Source of the DNA: Rotaria sp. Silwood1
Lineage: Eukaryota > Rotifera > Eurotatoria > Philodinida > Philodinidae
Length of the DNA stretch: 64,000 nt
Assembly: GCA_905250075.1 (NCBI GenBank)
Contig: CAJNOP010000055.1
Span: 356,820 to 420,819 of the forward strand
Direction of reading: 5' to 3'
Positions 11,701 through 23,793 of this stretch are shown here, piece by piece. How positions within the stretch are numbered: the first letter of the stretch is position 1; the number at the start of each line of letters is the position of its first letter. The notes below the pieces were generated by a model. It was not told where the DNA came from, searched no databases, and saw only the letters and a program-made list of their open reading frames with translations. The translations under genes were made by a program, and so were the position numbers.

Positions 11701-14008
11701 TGTATAAATGACAAACTTTTTTTTTTTACTACCGATTTTGCTGAACAGATTGAACGGAATAAATTTTTTATGAAAAACAAATTATGGTTTTATCTTATGA
11801 CGGAAATAGCAAAAATATTGAAGTTCATAATTAGTTCAGCATAGTCGACTAGATAAATATTTAGGAAATGGTTCACAGTTATCATGACTTTTGAAAAGAA
11901 ATAAAGCATCTCTTCATTGAAAAGACGCAACAAATATAGAGATCTGCAAAGAACTTCGTAACGCGATCATGATGTCGACAAAGTCGAATTCGGTTTTATC
12001 CCGATTTCTGATAAAATTTTTCTTTTTCGTAGATCACTAAAGAACTTAAAATAAAAATAAATTAATCAACTTTTAGTAATAAAATTCAAAAATTTTACAG
12101 TACAAACACGTCGTCGCATTTATTTGAAAGAAAAACTTCAAACGTCATCGAGATATTACAACTATCTTCACGATCAATTCTTTGTAGTTTGAAATATAGT
12201 AAATCTCGAATGGACAATTTCACAGTTAACACCACAATTGAATATCAAAGTTGAATAAGGTCTCTGCACAGAAACAGTTTAGTTTGAGCATTTTATTAGG
12301 AATAATAAAAGTCATAATCAGACTTGTTTCCACTTCATTGAAAACTCATCAAAAATTATTCCAAAAATACTCATGCTTGTTTTAATTTGACATCGATATT
12401 AGTTGTATAATATTGATTTGTGTAGCACTCATAAGATCTGATCTATCCATCTATTAGAAATTAAAGATTCTTATATCAAAATCAAAGGCTTACTTTGTTT
12501 GTCTATCAAAATAATTTAAATATGTCTCTTTTTGTTTCTGAATTGTGTACAAGCTTCTATGTTGAACTGGTCCAGCAACATTATATTAGCATATATCTAT
12601 TAAGAGTTTTTTAAGACTTCTCCAAAGTTCATTAATTTCTTAGTTAAAGTATTGTACTAATTATAACTGTTCGTATTCATGCCAGATTTTACCGAGTATT
12701 CGAGACAGGTGAGTGTGTGAATATGCTAAATAGTGTAAAGAACTTATTATTGTGTCTAATTAATAGTATGGAACTGGGACAGAGCTGACATTTTACCTCT
12801 AGTTTCATCGAAACTATTATAGATATTTTAAAATTGATCAAACATTTTGAAACTCTGAATTTATCAAATGCTGAACACTTCTATACTTGAACCATAATGA
12901 AATAAAAGCTACAACACAAAAACCATTAATGGCAATAGAAATATACTTGCAAAACAAATTATACATCCAGTGGACTGCTATTCTTTAATTAGGGGTGAAT
13001 TGAGTAATCAACAAAAAAAAGGAATGTATTTGTTAGGCACTTTTATTGAAGCAAATTACTGCATATATATATCATAGGTAAAATTAAACTTAGACAAAAC
13101 TTGTTATTAGTTCGGTGCAAAACAATGAAATAATGTTCTTTTATTCAACAATAAATTCTAACTTTCGTTTGCATGAAGAGAAAAAAAAAGCACTTGTTTT
13201 TTACTATACTAAGTGTTTATTTTCATTTGTGTTGTAATGCATGCATCAATAATTTCTTCTGCGTCAACATGGAAAAATGATTTTTAACAGTACTTTTATG
13301 AACAAGTGAAGTAACATTTTCAATTTTTGGAGTGCTAAATCCTGATAAGAGATATTTATGTTTCTCTCATCTGGAATTACCTTAGCTAAAAAACCCTTTG
13401 TTTTTTTTTGAGTTGAAAAACGAAATCAATAATATTTAGCTATAGAATATATTTACATTTTACATACCATATATGAACCATGTTAAATTCGATGAGAAAT
13501 AAACATCGATAAAAAATACTACGCAAAAAGCATAAGCTTATAGATCCTTTATACTGTTTTTGGCCGGAGCTTACTTAAACAACCTAGACTTGAATTAAAG
13601 TTGAACATAATTTAATATAAATATGTAAGATCAATTCATTTTTTTCATCTATTTCGATTTTTTTATTTTAAAAATCTTTTGAAATTCTCTTTAATTTTAC
13701 CTAAATCTTCACTATGCCTGAAATATATTAATTTCAATTTTGGCTACTCCCTAATTGGATATTATCACTCTTACATATTGTCATCGTCATTCATCAATGT
13801 CCTGATATTTCACTCACACACTTACACTCTTAAGATAGTTGAATTTCTCCAAGTTTGTTATTTGCAAATTATTGCGTTATAGTCACACATGATTGGAGGA
13901 ATGACTTTTTCCAACATGTTGAAAAAAAAACAGGAAGTAGATAACGTGTATAAACATGCAAACAAATCAACTACAATCTGTTGATTCTTTTTAAAAAAAA
14001 GCTGTACT
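11701..14008. other. Gene desert, no supported gene
   Basis: About 2.3 kb of AT-rich intergenic DNA upstream of the type II membrane protein gene. All open frames are short and low-complexity. No promoter motif, RNA gene or repeat could be supported. Confidence 0.5.
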
Positions 14009-14293
14009 ATGGATAACATCGTCCTAAGTCAATTTGCACATCGTGTAGGCCATACATTATCACATGCATTTCGTGACGGTTGTTACCATCTGTTCAAGGA
14101 TGGAGAGATGAGATTTTGATGCTTAGAATGCAGTGATTTCGTGTGCTCAGATAGTGATGAACATACAGTTCGACTTGTTGGATTGAACAATAATATAAAA
14201 CTTCAATCTGGAGCTACGCAGTTGAACATAGCACAAACAACACTTTTCACTAGTTATGATCTGTGCTTGACCTGTGCAAAGAAACCTTTCTAA
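14009..14293 (+). pseudogene. Small cysteine-containing ORF relic with in-frame TGA
   Basis: A frame from ATG 14009 to TAA 14293 is open for 95 codons except for one TGA at 14117-14119. The text before the stop (MDNIVLSQFAHRVG, later FRDGCYHLFKDGEM) and after it (CLECSDFVCSDSDEH, later YDLCLTCAKKPF) has a protein-like composition and paired CxxC motifs. That suggests a small zinc-binding or secreted protein that has lost one codon. The TGA might once have been TGG or CGA. It could also be a chance frame. The family is not recognised. Confidence 0.25.
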
Positions 14294-17200
14294 TATTCAC
14301 ATTATCGTTTCACCCTGACAATCTGTCACAAATAAAAAACCAGTTTATTTGCTTTGAGTAAATCTTTATTCAAGATTATGTGACTTCATGTGTTTGCTTT
14401 AACCTGAAATTCGAAGATTTTTTAAAAATATTTTAATAGTTCAAATAAAAAAAATTAAATAAAGATGAAACAGCTAGATGAAACTTCACTTGTCAATCGA
14501 CAAAATATCGAATAATAACTTATTTGTCAAAGGCATGTCTTTTTTGCTGTCCATTATATACATTCAGTGCTTACATTTCAAATATAATTTTAGAACTGTT
14601 GTATTCACTTATGAAGACAATATATTCTCAAATTACATATGCTTGACTGACTCATATTTACTTGAATAGTTCAATAAGTCATTCTTAATGGATATTATTG
14701 ATTCAACAAAATAACTTTGTCAGCCATCTATTAAAAAAAATTGCCTTTGTCAATGACGTACACAATCAAGACTAATGAAAATTTTTTTCTGTTGTTCAAG
14801 TATATAAAAATATATTGTGTCTAATCTTCTCGTACTCATCATTTTAATGATGCGCTTCTTAAACGTTTCTTTATTTGCTGTATCTATTATGCCATTCGAC
14901 CAAAACAGTAAGAAAGGTTTTCTATATCTGTACAATAAAATACGACAAATCGCTAAAGTTTCATCATTTTTAAATAAGAAAGGTATTTAATTTTATGCTT
15001 ACATAAATAAAGTATGAAGTTCTTTTAAAAATAACTTAGTCTGATGAAATTCTAAAAGATTTTAGTGTTCGAAAAGTAAGACTTGCTTACGTTTACATCA
15101 AGCATGTTTTTGTTATATTTCTTCTAATCAATCGATACGCTCCAACCTTATTTCATCAAAAAGAAACATATAGTGCAATATTACATAAGTGGTAGCGTAA
15201 TAAACATCACATTTAGAGGATTCATTCGTGTCAATAACGACACATTTATATAATACAGCAAATGTAATATTCTCTTGTATAACTATAAAAAGAGATCATG
15301 TAAAACTATGGTTTAATAGTGTAGAAAATGTTTGAGCTAGGTTCTTAGACTTTCAAACTTTATCACATTACCTGGTGAGACAGGAGCGTATGGCCATGAT
15401 TTTCGGTTTCGCAGGTATGGAAACAAATCGATACTTGATCATCAATAGTTTTTTTAAACTCCAATTCAGCAGACAAGCACAAAAAGTGATGAATTATTAA
15501 AAGTTATTGATTCATTTTATAAGCAAATATCATTTCTTGTTTCTTGAGAATTATTGTTGCAGGATCGAATCATCGTTCGACCATTCTTTTTTTGCCAAAG
15601 TATATAAGAGTGTCGGATATATTTCTAGATTCGTTCCACAATTTATATTCCTTGTCAATGCTCTGCAAAATTGTGTTCAAGAGATCAAATATATAAATAA
15701 AAAGAAAACAAGAACAAACTAATGGAGATGAATAACACTCAGTATTGCCTTTTCAGTTCATTCTCATAAATTAGCCATATAAAAAATATAAGTATTATAA
15801 AGTCGAAAATTTGTTGAAAGATAAAGAGGAGAACCTGATGTAAGTTGAAAAATCACTTTGCGATATTTTCGTCAATTCAATGAATGCCAAAGATGAACTT
15901 TTGATCGATAAACTGGGACAACAAGTGCTTCCCTAAACACTATAATACATATCATTGTAATAGTATATCATGAAATACTGATTCCCATAGATCAAGAATT
16001 CGATGAGGTAAGTAACAAGAAACATCGCGAACGATTAATAATTTGCAGATCAAAATACCCTATCTTAATAAAAATAATGCGTAAATATAAAGACTTGAAA
16101 TATATATAATAAAGATGAAAGGTGGTATATGATGGAAATGAATCGTTTTTTTTTGACTTTTGAAGAAGTAAACGATAATGAAAAATGAAAATATGTCGTT
16201 CAAATAAAGTCTACATTTGATATGTATTAAAAGAAAAACAGAAAGATCGATAAACTTCAAAATTACTCAGCTGATTGTGAAAAATACAATGATAACTGAA
16301 TGATGAACAACTAGTTCATAACATTATATAAATGTAACACATTTTTCTATTACGATCTGTGACAGTTGCAATACGCGTATCTTTGTATAATCTAAACGTC
16401 CGCAGAACAACTTAAAATTTTTTATCTTTCAAAAAAGAAAAATTTATACGAAAATGACCTTTTCATGTCGTCAATTACTAAACGACAAGAATTGGGAATA
16501 CGACTTTTTTAATGAAAATGCGTATCATTTATGGTCCTCAATCGCTGGTCATGTCGATTTCACAACCTTGGATTTTTCATACAGAATGAATATTACGAAA
16601 TATATTTTAATTTTATAAAGCAATGACCTTTCATTATTGCTTTAGACATTCTCATTAGTACAAGTTCAGATCGACTTACGAAATTTTTTCATAGTTTCTT
16701 TCGACTGAATGACATCTGTCAGGTTCAATTTTTCTTGATATGTCTTCAAATCTAATACGACCAGCAGTGCAAATTATTATTCCGTGCAACAAAACTAGTC
16801 GCCAAAATCACAACGATTTCATCAATTATTAGAGCAATAAGAAATTACTTTGTTTTTTGGCTGATCAAAATATACTCCAAGTAAACAGTTTTGGATCTTA
16901 AAGAATCAATTGCTCTGATAGGATATTGCTAGGATTATATACAAACGATTTGTTCGATGACATTGACATTGGTAAGTCAAAAATAAAACAGTCTTTTGAT
17001 CGGTCAGAGTACACTTGATCGACAGTTAAATCGTCAGTGGATATACTGCGTCCGCTGATAATCATCGTGTAGGCTACAGAAAAAACCTATACGAGTATCA
17101 TAAGTAACTGAAAATACGCTTGAAACTATCATATGTTCATTTCTTTGTATACCTTCGTTTATCAATAGAAAAGCTATTGCAGCAATATAAACAAGAAACC

Positions 17201-18549
17201 GCTCAAGCAATCCAGTGACGTTTTTTCCTGGTGATCTCGTGTTGACACCTCTAGACAGTGGAATATGGATACATTGGCAGCTAAATCTATCTGAAAAATA
17301 TCGACTAAATTCAATTTAATCATTCAAATGATTGTTAAGATCAAAAATTGAACATAACTATTTGTTGTTTGAAAGAGTTGATTCTTGTTTGTCTATCAGA
17401 AGTAGCAATTAAGTGTTTTTGGTATTCATTCTTGTGTTTATGAGCAACATACGTCTTATTCTTCGTTATTTTAAATTGCAATCTTTTACCCATTATCAAA
17501 TATCCATGTTGTTCTAAATAAAAGTTTTGAATAGATTCTTAAATACACGGTTTATAAAAGTCAAGTTCTTCACCATTGATTACGGCTAAGATATTGGAGT
17601 CTAGAATAACGAAGACTAATAAAAGTGCTCCTTATTAAAATATGAATGAGTAATTAGAGCACTTGATCATTGCATTTGATATACAAACGAGAGACAAATA
17701 TTTCAAAAGATCAAAAGCTTTGCTCAACTTTTGGTCTTGATAATTATTTGTATGAGTAATTTGAATTTACATGATGTTTTCTACGTTAGATTAAAGCGTT
17801 CGGTTATCATGAAATATGTTCATATTTAGACAATCAGCATAGATAAAATATTTCATAAACTCTAACAGTTGGTTGAAGTATCTTGTTCACATTGTCCTTA
17901 TACGAAGCCAAAGAAATTTGTTCAAGGTTATTTTTTTTACAAAGAACGTGACACATTAACTAAACAATACCTTATTTGAGAAAAATCTATGAATAAAGCC
18001 AGTACTTTTGCTTCTTAGTGTTTGTATGAATAAAAATTTTATTAGAAACTTGTTGACAATTATATAAATATTAGACCATGTCAGTAATATTTTTTTTCAT
18101 CATTTGTGTATGTGTTAATTTTAGCAAAGTGAATGAAATTAATTTTTATTGTCTATTTTTTTGATTGAATGATTTGTGCATATAACTTTAATTAATGATT
18201 GAAAAAAATGGGAAAATATTTTCGTGAATCAGTCAGAATTTTGACTATCTGTGTGAAAAAACACATAATATGGATTTCATTAAACCTTTATGAAATATGT
18301 TAATAACTTCCATTAAGAAAACTCTTTTTAATACTGTTCAATGGATTAACATTTTCTTATGTCTTCAAAAACAGAAGAGCTTTTTATGTCTTGATGTATT
18401 TATAATAAAAAAAAATACAACAATTAAGCCCTGTTTTAGTAAAAAGTAAAACTACTAAATCGATTATATACAAAATTTTGTTTAAAAACAAAAACAAAAA
18501 CATATACTTCAAATTCGTTTTTGATCTATATAAAAACAAAGAAAAAACA
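14294..18549. other. Gene desert, no supported gene
   Basis: About 4.3 kb with no convincing exon on either strand. Longest frames are about 60-70 codons and AT-driven. Bases about 16640-16760 read weakly like an F-box-type fragment (RLTKFFHSFFRLNDIC), but the frame closes at once. No RNA genes or repeats were recognised. Confidence 0.5.
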
Positions 18550-19467
18550 TTATTCTGTATATAATCTTACACATCGGCCTCCATATTTTAATTGACATTG
18601 TATACGATTAAAACATGGATGTAATTGATGAATATTATCAATTTCTTCAGTTGACATTATACATTGAAGTTCACAGTCAAATTGTCGAAGATGAACAAGT
18701 CGTCGTTGAAGAATAGATGCTAATTGTTGTAAGCATTCATAGGAATGGTAAATTTCACTCGAAGCGATTTTAAATTTTTCTAAATTCGGTGTTTGTATAA
18801 GGAAATGATCAATATCTAAAATTGATGGACCATCTTTTACACAACATATATCAAATCGTTTAAGACTTGAATGCATAACATCAATCGATAAAATCTTTTC
18901 GCCAATATTTAAACCAATATCAGAGCATAAAGATATATCGATAGAATTTGACCAAACTGTACGAAGTGTTGATGCATTTGACCAAATTTGTCTATAACGA
19001 TTTAATGAAACAGCATTATTTTCATGATGAAATATACATGTTTGTAAAGATGGAAATCGTTTACAATGAAAGAATTCATACAAACTACGACGAAATAATT
19101 TATCAGTCATTATACCAAATTCAAGATGAATTAAATAAGGAAATTTACAAAGATATATTTGTTCTAATTGATCTTCCGATGGACTATATAATATTAATGA
19201 ATGTAAAGAAGAAAATAATTCAAAATCAATAAAACTTGAATGATCAATAATTAATTTAACTATCTGTGGTGTAAATAAATCAAGATAAGGATCATCCATA
19301 TCATCAGGTGATGAAAACTTGAGTGAAAGATTTTTTTTCGATTGAACAATAGCATTTAATCGAGAATTTAATCCATAAAATGATTGATATAGATCACGTA
19401 TATCAAAATATTTAAATATATCAAGTATTAACTCATCGGGAAATAATTCAAAAATTGATCGTCTCAT
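18550..19467 (-). CDS. F-box protein
   Basis: A single exon of 305 residues. The N-terminus carries an F-box (about residues 5-45): FELFPDELILDIFKYFD, then DLYQSFYGLNSRLNAIV. This motif binds Skp1 and places the protein as a substrate receptor of SCF ubiquitin ligases, by family knowledge. The rest is leucine-rich with irregular LRR-like spacing (SLHSLILYSPSEDQLEQI, then FPYLIHLEFG), as in the many bdelloid F-box proteins. The substrate is unknown. The frame stays open 18 codons further to an ATG at 19521. I prefer the ATG at 19467 (MRRSIFELFPDE) because F-box proteins of this kind begin a few residues before the motif, and because TTTCAG just upstream (about 19495) looks like a splice or trans-splice acceptor. 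No TM segments or signal peptide. Confidence 0.82.
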   Translation of the reverse strand: MRRSIFELFPDELILDIFKYFDIRDLYQSFYGLNSRLNAIVQSKKNLSLKFSSPDDMDDPYLDLFTPQIVKLIIDHSSFIDFELFSSLHSLILYSPSEDQLEQIYLCKFPYLIHLEFGIMTDKLFRRSLYEFFHCKRFPSLQTCIFHHENNAVSLNRYRQIWSNASTLRTVWSNSIDISLCSDIGLNIGEKILSIDVMHSSLKRFDICCVKDGPSILDIDHFLIQTPNLEKFKIASSEIYHSYECLQQLASILQRRLVHLRQFDCELQCIMSTEEIDNIHQLHPCFNRIQCQLKYGGRCVRLYTE

Positions 19468-19886
19468 TATAACTGACAAAATAATTTCTTTATCTGAAAT
19501 AAAACAAAGTATTATTGTCAAAAAGTCACTAGTATGTGATCAACAAGAAAGAACTGATCTAACTTAATATATGAATATTTTTCATGTTCATTTCATAATA
19601 AAGATATTAGAATTACTGAAATTATATGATTGTTTTGAAACACATGTTAAATTTTTTTGACTTATGCATCATGATATATCAACTTTTGATCTTAATATTA
19701 TTTTCGTATGTAGAAAATTATAGATATGATTAAAAATGTGAATAAAATTTCAAAGTTATGTACAGATCAATGATTAGAGATATCTTACGAAGAAATTCTC
19801 TAATTGATTAATCGTTTTCGAGTTAGAAGCATGCACATCATGTAGCTTCTAATAGATTATGTACACCCGGATAATAATTTGAGTTT
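19468..19886. other. Upstream flank of the F-box gene
   Basis: AT-rich flank with no gene or RNA seen. It includes the candidate acceptor TTTCAG (minus strand, near 19495) that may trim the 5' UTR of the F-box transcript. Confidence 0.4.
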
Positions 19887-20327
19887 ATAGCTTATTGCTG
19901 CCAACATATTGCATTTTTATAATATTTTTCAATAAAATGCCGTGATCCTTCCTTTAAGAACACCGAGAAAACTGATTTTTGAATTTCGATTTGAAACTTT
20001 GCATAGAAACAAGTCTTAACAAGGGCAGTTAATCTTGAAAATATCAGGCTATTTGATCTGTTCCTGTCCTGGAATAAAAACAATTGAATCTGCAGGTGCA
20101 TATGAACGAGGCGAAAAACTTCCTTTTAACATGATTGTATCTAGCGATAAGAACAACGAAAATATTTGAAGCTCATACAATAAATTATTCTCGTTAAGAC
20201 CTTTTTTCTATGCAAAGTTTCAAGTTGAAATTCGAAAAATAGTTTTCTTAGTATTCCGAAAGGAGGAACTACGGCATCGTTTTTAAGATGACCGTAAAAA
20301 CGCAATATATAGGCAGCAATAAACTAT
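19887..20327. mobile_element. Foldback (long inverted repeat) element
   Basis: Two arms of about 134 bases form an imperfect inverted repeat: 19887-20020 and 20193-20327, with a 172-bp spacer. Shared blocks include TTATTGCTGCC, GAAACTTTGCATAGAAA and GTCTTAAC. Each matches the complement of the other arm, with small gaps. The arrangement is typical of a non-autonomous foldback element or MITE, or of a transposon that lost its coding centre. No clear target-site duplication was found, so the ends could lie slightly further out. The ORF at 19892-20101 (-) is contained in the arm and not considered a gene. Confidence 0.65.
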
Positions 20328-22255
20328 GCACATGAATTCTTTTTGGAGTATTCACAACCCATTAGGGTTTACATAGTGCACATAGTTAGAACTCAGAAAT
20401 GATTAATCAGTCGGAAGGCTTCCTCATTAGTTTATATAACAATTTGCTACTAGTGTAATAGTTGACTAGAATAAATTTGTAACTTCAGCATTGCTTTCAA
20501 ATAATAACTATATCAACTATATGTTCTATAAGGCTACGGAATTTCACAATTAGGATATTAGCATATACATCTTGTATTAATTTTTCACGAAATTGAGTTT
20601 TATCAAAATTCTATCATTTCTCTTTGAGCATAGACGAAAATGATCTAAAGTTTTTCCACTCAATACTCAAAATTGTTTCAAGTACAGATGCTCAGAGAAA
20701 ATAATATTTAACAAAGACCAGAGTATCCCAAATGCTAGAATTTTCTATAGATGTTCTCGAAAAAAATCTTATCAGTTTTAAGAAATAACTGATATGAACT
20801 TTTCAAAGTAAGAGAAATATTTTCTGACAAAATTGGTAGAAGATCCTATAATTTTTGAACACTGTATCATAAAATTTTTCTTCCGAAATAGTTTTGCATT
20901 GTCAAAGTTTCATCATAGTTTATAGGTCAAACTTTACTAGTAAGTTTATCTCAAACAGATTTCTTGATTATTTTTGAGATAGATAAAAAAAAATTATTTC
21001 TAGCTTCTTGTTTGTTTCATTCGAATCCAACATTCAAAAAATATTTATTCTGTAAGATGATAACAATTTTTCAACATAAAATTTAAGCTTCAATAAATGT
21101 TGGCTTTTTGAGTTTATTAACAATAGATAATTAATAACAGTAATTGAATTTGTTTACATTCATTGAATTGACATTCAAAATCTAAAATGAACCAAATTTA
21201 TTCAACATAAAATGCCAGATATTTACTGACATAACAATAATAAAAATATATGTACGCCATATGTCAGATAAGATCACTGATAAAAGTAATAATACAAATA
21301 CTACCCATATACGATTATTGAAAATGTTAACATTAGTTTGAGTTTTATCTTATTCCATCAATTATTGTAAAGTACCTCATGATGTAAAATTTTTTGAAAG
21401 TCGCATTTTTGATTTGTGAGCCATATTATTTAAAATATATTTAAGACTTCGCAATAATAGCCTGACATCACTTTTCATTAGAACGAAATGAGGGAACTAT
21501 ATCGTAATTGAATTTACATTTTTTCATAATAGCAGAAATATTAACTTGAAAATAACGAGATGTTGAATTTATTTACGAACATTTTAAATTTTTTATTATT
21601 GATCATAAGAATTATATTGGATATATTTAATAATCAATCGATTAGAGAGACGCGTAGAGGGTGCTGGTTTACAGAGAATTCATTAAAAACTTTATATTCC
21701 ATTTGTTGATAATATTCAGCATACACCGATACTATAAATTGTGCTGTCGGTTGAAAAAGATTTCAATATTAAATAGAATATTTTCTATGCAAAAATTCAT
21801 AGATGTAGAAGGGTGTCTCGAATATTTGTCTTGTATTATAATAAAAATATAAACATATTCAAATCATTGCTTGTTAAAGTTAAAAAGGGACATCTTTCCA
21901 TTTACTCAATAATTAGTTTTCTTATTGGTTTAAATTCAAAGCATAGTTTCCAATCGTTTTGTAATTTGATATGAAGATTAGAACATTTTCCTTCCTTTGT
22001 AGTTCCTATTATTATCAATACAAAGTTCTGTTAATACTGCAATAATTGTTTGATGGTTAGAATCCGTTTTCTTTTATCGAAATCTATTCTTTATTGACAA
22101 TATAAAAGTATACATAGATAACATTTTCAACATATAACATTGTACTGGATTAGAAAATCTTTACAATATATATCTTAAAAAAAAACAGAAATGCGATTCG
22201 AATCTCATATTTGGTTTGTTACTAAAATATGCAAAACAAATATAAAATAAAATTT
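20328..22255. other. Intergenic, no supported gene
   Basis: About 1.9 kb of AT-rich DNA between the foldback element and the SMS-like gene, facing the 3' end of that gene. No exon, RNA or repeat is supported. Confidence 0.5.
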
Positions 22256-23246
22256 CTAAATATAATTAGCATCACCCGAATTCGCAAGGTCATTTTGTGT
22301 TTCAATATGTTCCGGTTGTTCTTCATTCATCGAAGCTGGTCCAGTAAGTAAGCTAACAGTTGCATTAGCTGGTGGTCGTCCATATCCTTCAAACCAAAGA
22401 AAAAATTTAGTTATTATAATACTTCGTCTTTCTGCTAAAGTTTTTATATAATAATGATATGTTTGCCATAATAAATATGAAACAAGAAAACCAAGAAAAA
22501 CATCAACTGTATAATGAAATCGTGTAGCAATAATCAATAGATAACCAATGATTGTGAATATCCATACAAGATATGTTGTTAAATAAAATGATAATGGATC
22601 ACCTGTTGAATCCAACTGTGGATAAAGCCAACCAGGTCTACCTGGAATAATTTCTTGTTTGCTACTTTTTAATTGATTCCATAACCAACGTATTGGATAA
22701 TGTTCTTCACCTTTGGAATAAGTTGTCCAAGCAAGAGCACATAATGTTACTAAAAGTATGAAAACAAATCGAAGTTTATTTTCGAAAATCCTTAATTCAT
22801 TTACATGTAACTGTATGTCCAGAAAAAAGAACATCACCGCATGTTGTATGTATTAGAAACATAATATAAAATGCTTCTATAGGAGGTGAGCCTATAGCTG
22901 TTGTATTACAACCAGGCAATGGAACACTCAGTGATATAACATAAATTGATATACTTCTCATAATAAACATAACAGCTTGAAGAAAAAGCCATCGACGAAA
23001 AACAATTAAACGAGTATCGCGTTGAAAGATATAACGAATAAGAACTAAGAGAAATGCTGCTAAAAGATAATAATTATTTATTGAAAAATAAGTCCAATAA
23101 GGTAATAAACGATGACCAATATCAGGTAATGTTGGTATCCAATATGGAGCATTTCGATCAGCCCAAACTTGAACAAGTGAATTTATATAAAGAGAAATGA
23201 GAAAAAAAAATATTGAAAAAAACAACGGTAAATAAGACCAAACCAT
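22256..23246 (-). CDS. Sphingomyelin synthase-like (PAP2-type) membrane enzyme
   Basis: Two exons, 22805-23246 and 22256-22749, are split by a 55-bp intron (donor GTAAAT, acceptor CTTTTAG). The product is 311 residues with about six membrane helices. The join restores CGDVLFSGHTVTLTL, the conserved SMS motif. The second motif is HYTVDV. The catalytic triad is predicted as His144, His226 and Asp230. SMS enzymes move phosphocholine (or phosphoethanolamine) from a glycerophospholipid to ceramide at the Golgi or plasma membrane. An N-terminal LPDIGHRLLP also fits the family. Oddly, 82 residues separate the two histidines, against 43 in SMS1. The extra residues form a polar loop with GRPGWLYPQLDSTGDP, unless another intron is hidden there. 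There is no SAM domain, so it is not SMSr-like. Headgroup specificity cannot be told. The gene faces away from the ACSL fragment across the telomere-like tracts. Confidence 0.82.
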
Positions 23247-23645
23247 TTTTTATTAAGCTTGTTTTAAGGACAAATAATGATATTATCAGTAGACCAAGAA
23301 TGTTAAAACCACGTGATCTTTTATCGTTATATTAGAACAAACATGTGCAGAAAAAAAAGAAGGCGATGAAGAGAATAAAACAACGATAGTATACCTAAAC
23401 GTTAATGGCGTTACCAGGGTAAAGCTAGATTAGACAGCATCCAACCATGAAGCTGTTTGGTTCACCATACTGCAGTTTGTATATACGACAGTTTATTTTA
23501 GGAAGATAAAAGCAAAACGGGCAAAGTTCATTCTCATTCTTTTTCCACTCCATAGTAGTTTCGACTTGGTCAGTAAATCGATCGAGGATCCTACCGTTTA
23601 CTTCTTAAAAAAAAGGTAAATAATGTTGCAGGAGCAGCCACTGAT
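23247..23645. other. Spacer between SMS-like gene and telomere-like repeats
   Basis: About 400 bp. It should contain the promoter of the minus-strand SMS-like gene, but no motif is recognisable. No ACSL exon is present, although one would be expected here if the ACSL gene were complete. Confidence 0.45.
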
Positions 23646-23787
23646 AGGGTGTGGGTGGGGTGTGGGTGTGGGTGTTGGTGGGTGTGTGGGTGTGGGTGTA
23701 GATTGAGAGCAGAGGAATACCTACATCCACCCACACCCACACCCCACACCCCACCCACACCCGCACCCCACACCCACCTAACACCCT
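23646..23787. repeat. Inverted pair of telomere-like (TGTGGG) tracts
   Basis: G-rich 23646-23700 is built of GTGTGGGTG units and variants. C-rich 23721-23787 is its reverse complement in kind (CCCACAC units). The two are separated by a loop of about 20 bases (GATTGAGAGCAGAGGAATAC). The unit matches TGTGGG, which I recall as the telomeric repeat reported in Adineta vaga. The tract is interstitial, head to head, and degenerate. Open frames here (for example 23649 onward) are artefacts of the repeat. Confidence 0.75.
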
Positions 23788-23793
23788 TACTAG

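Noticed and set aside
16640-16760. F-box-like words on the + strand
   Set aside because: Only about 30 residues, then a stop; similarity by eye is too weak to call.
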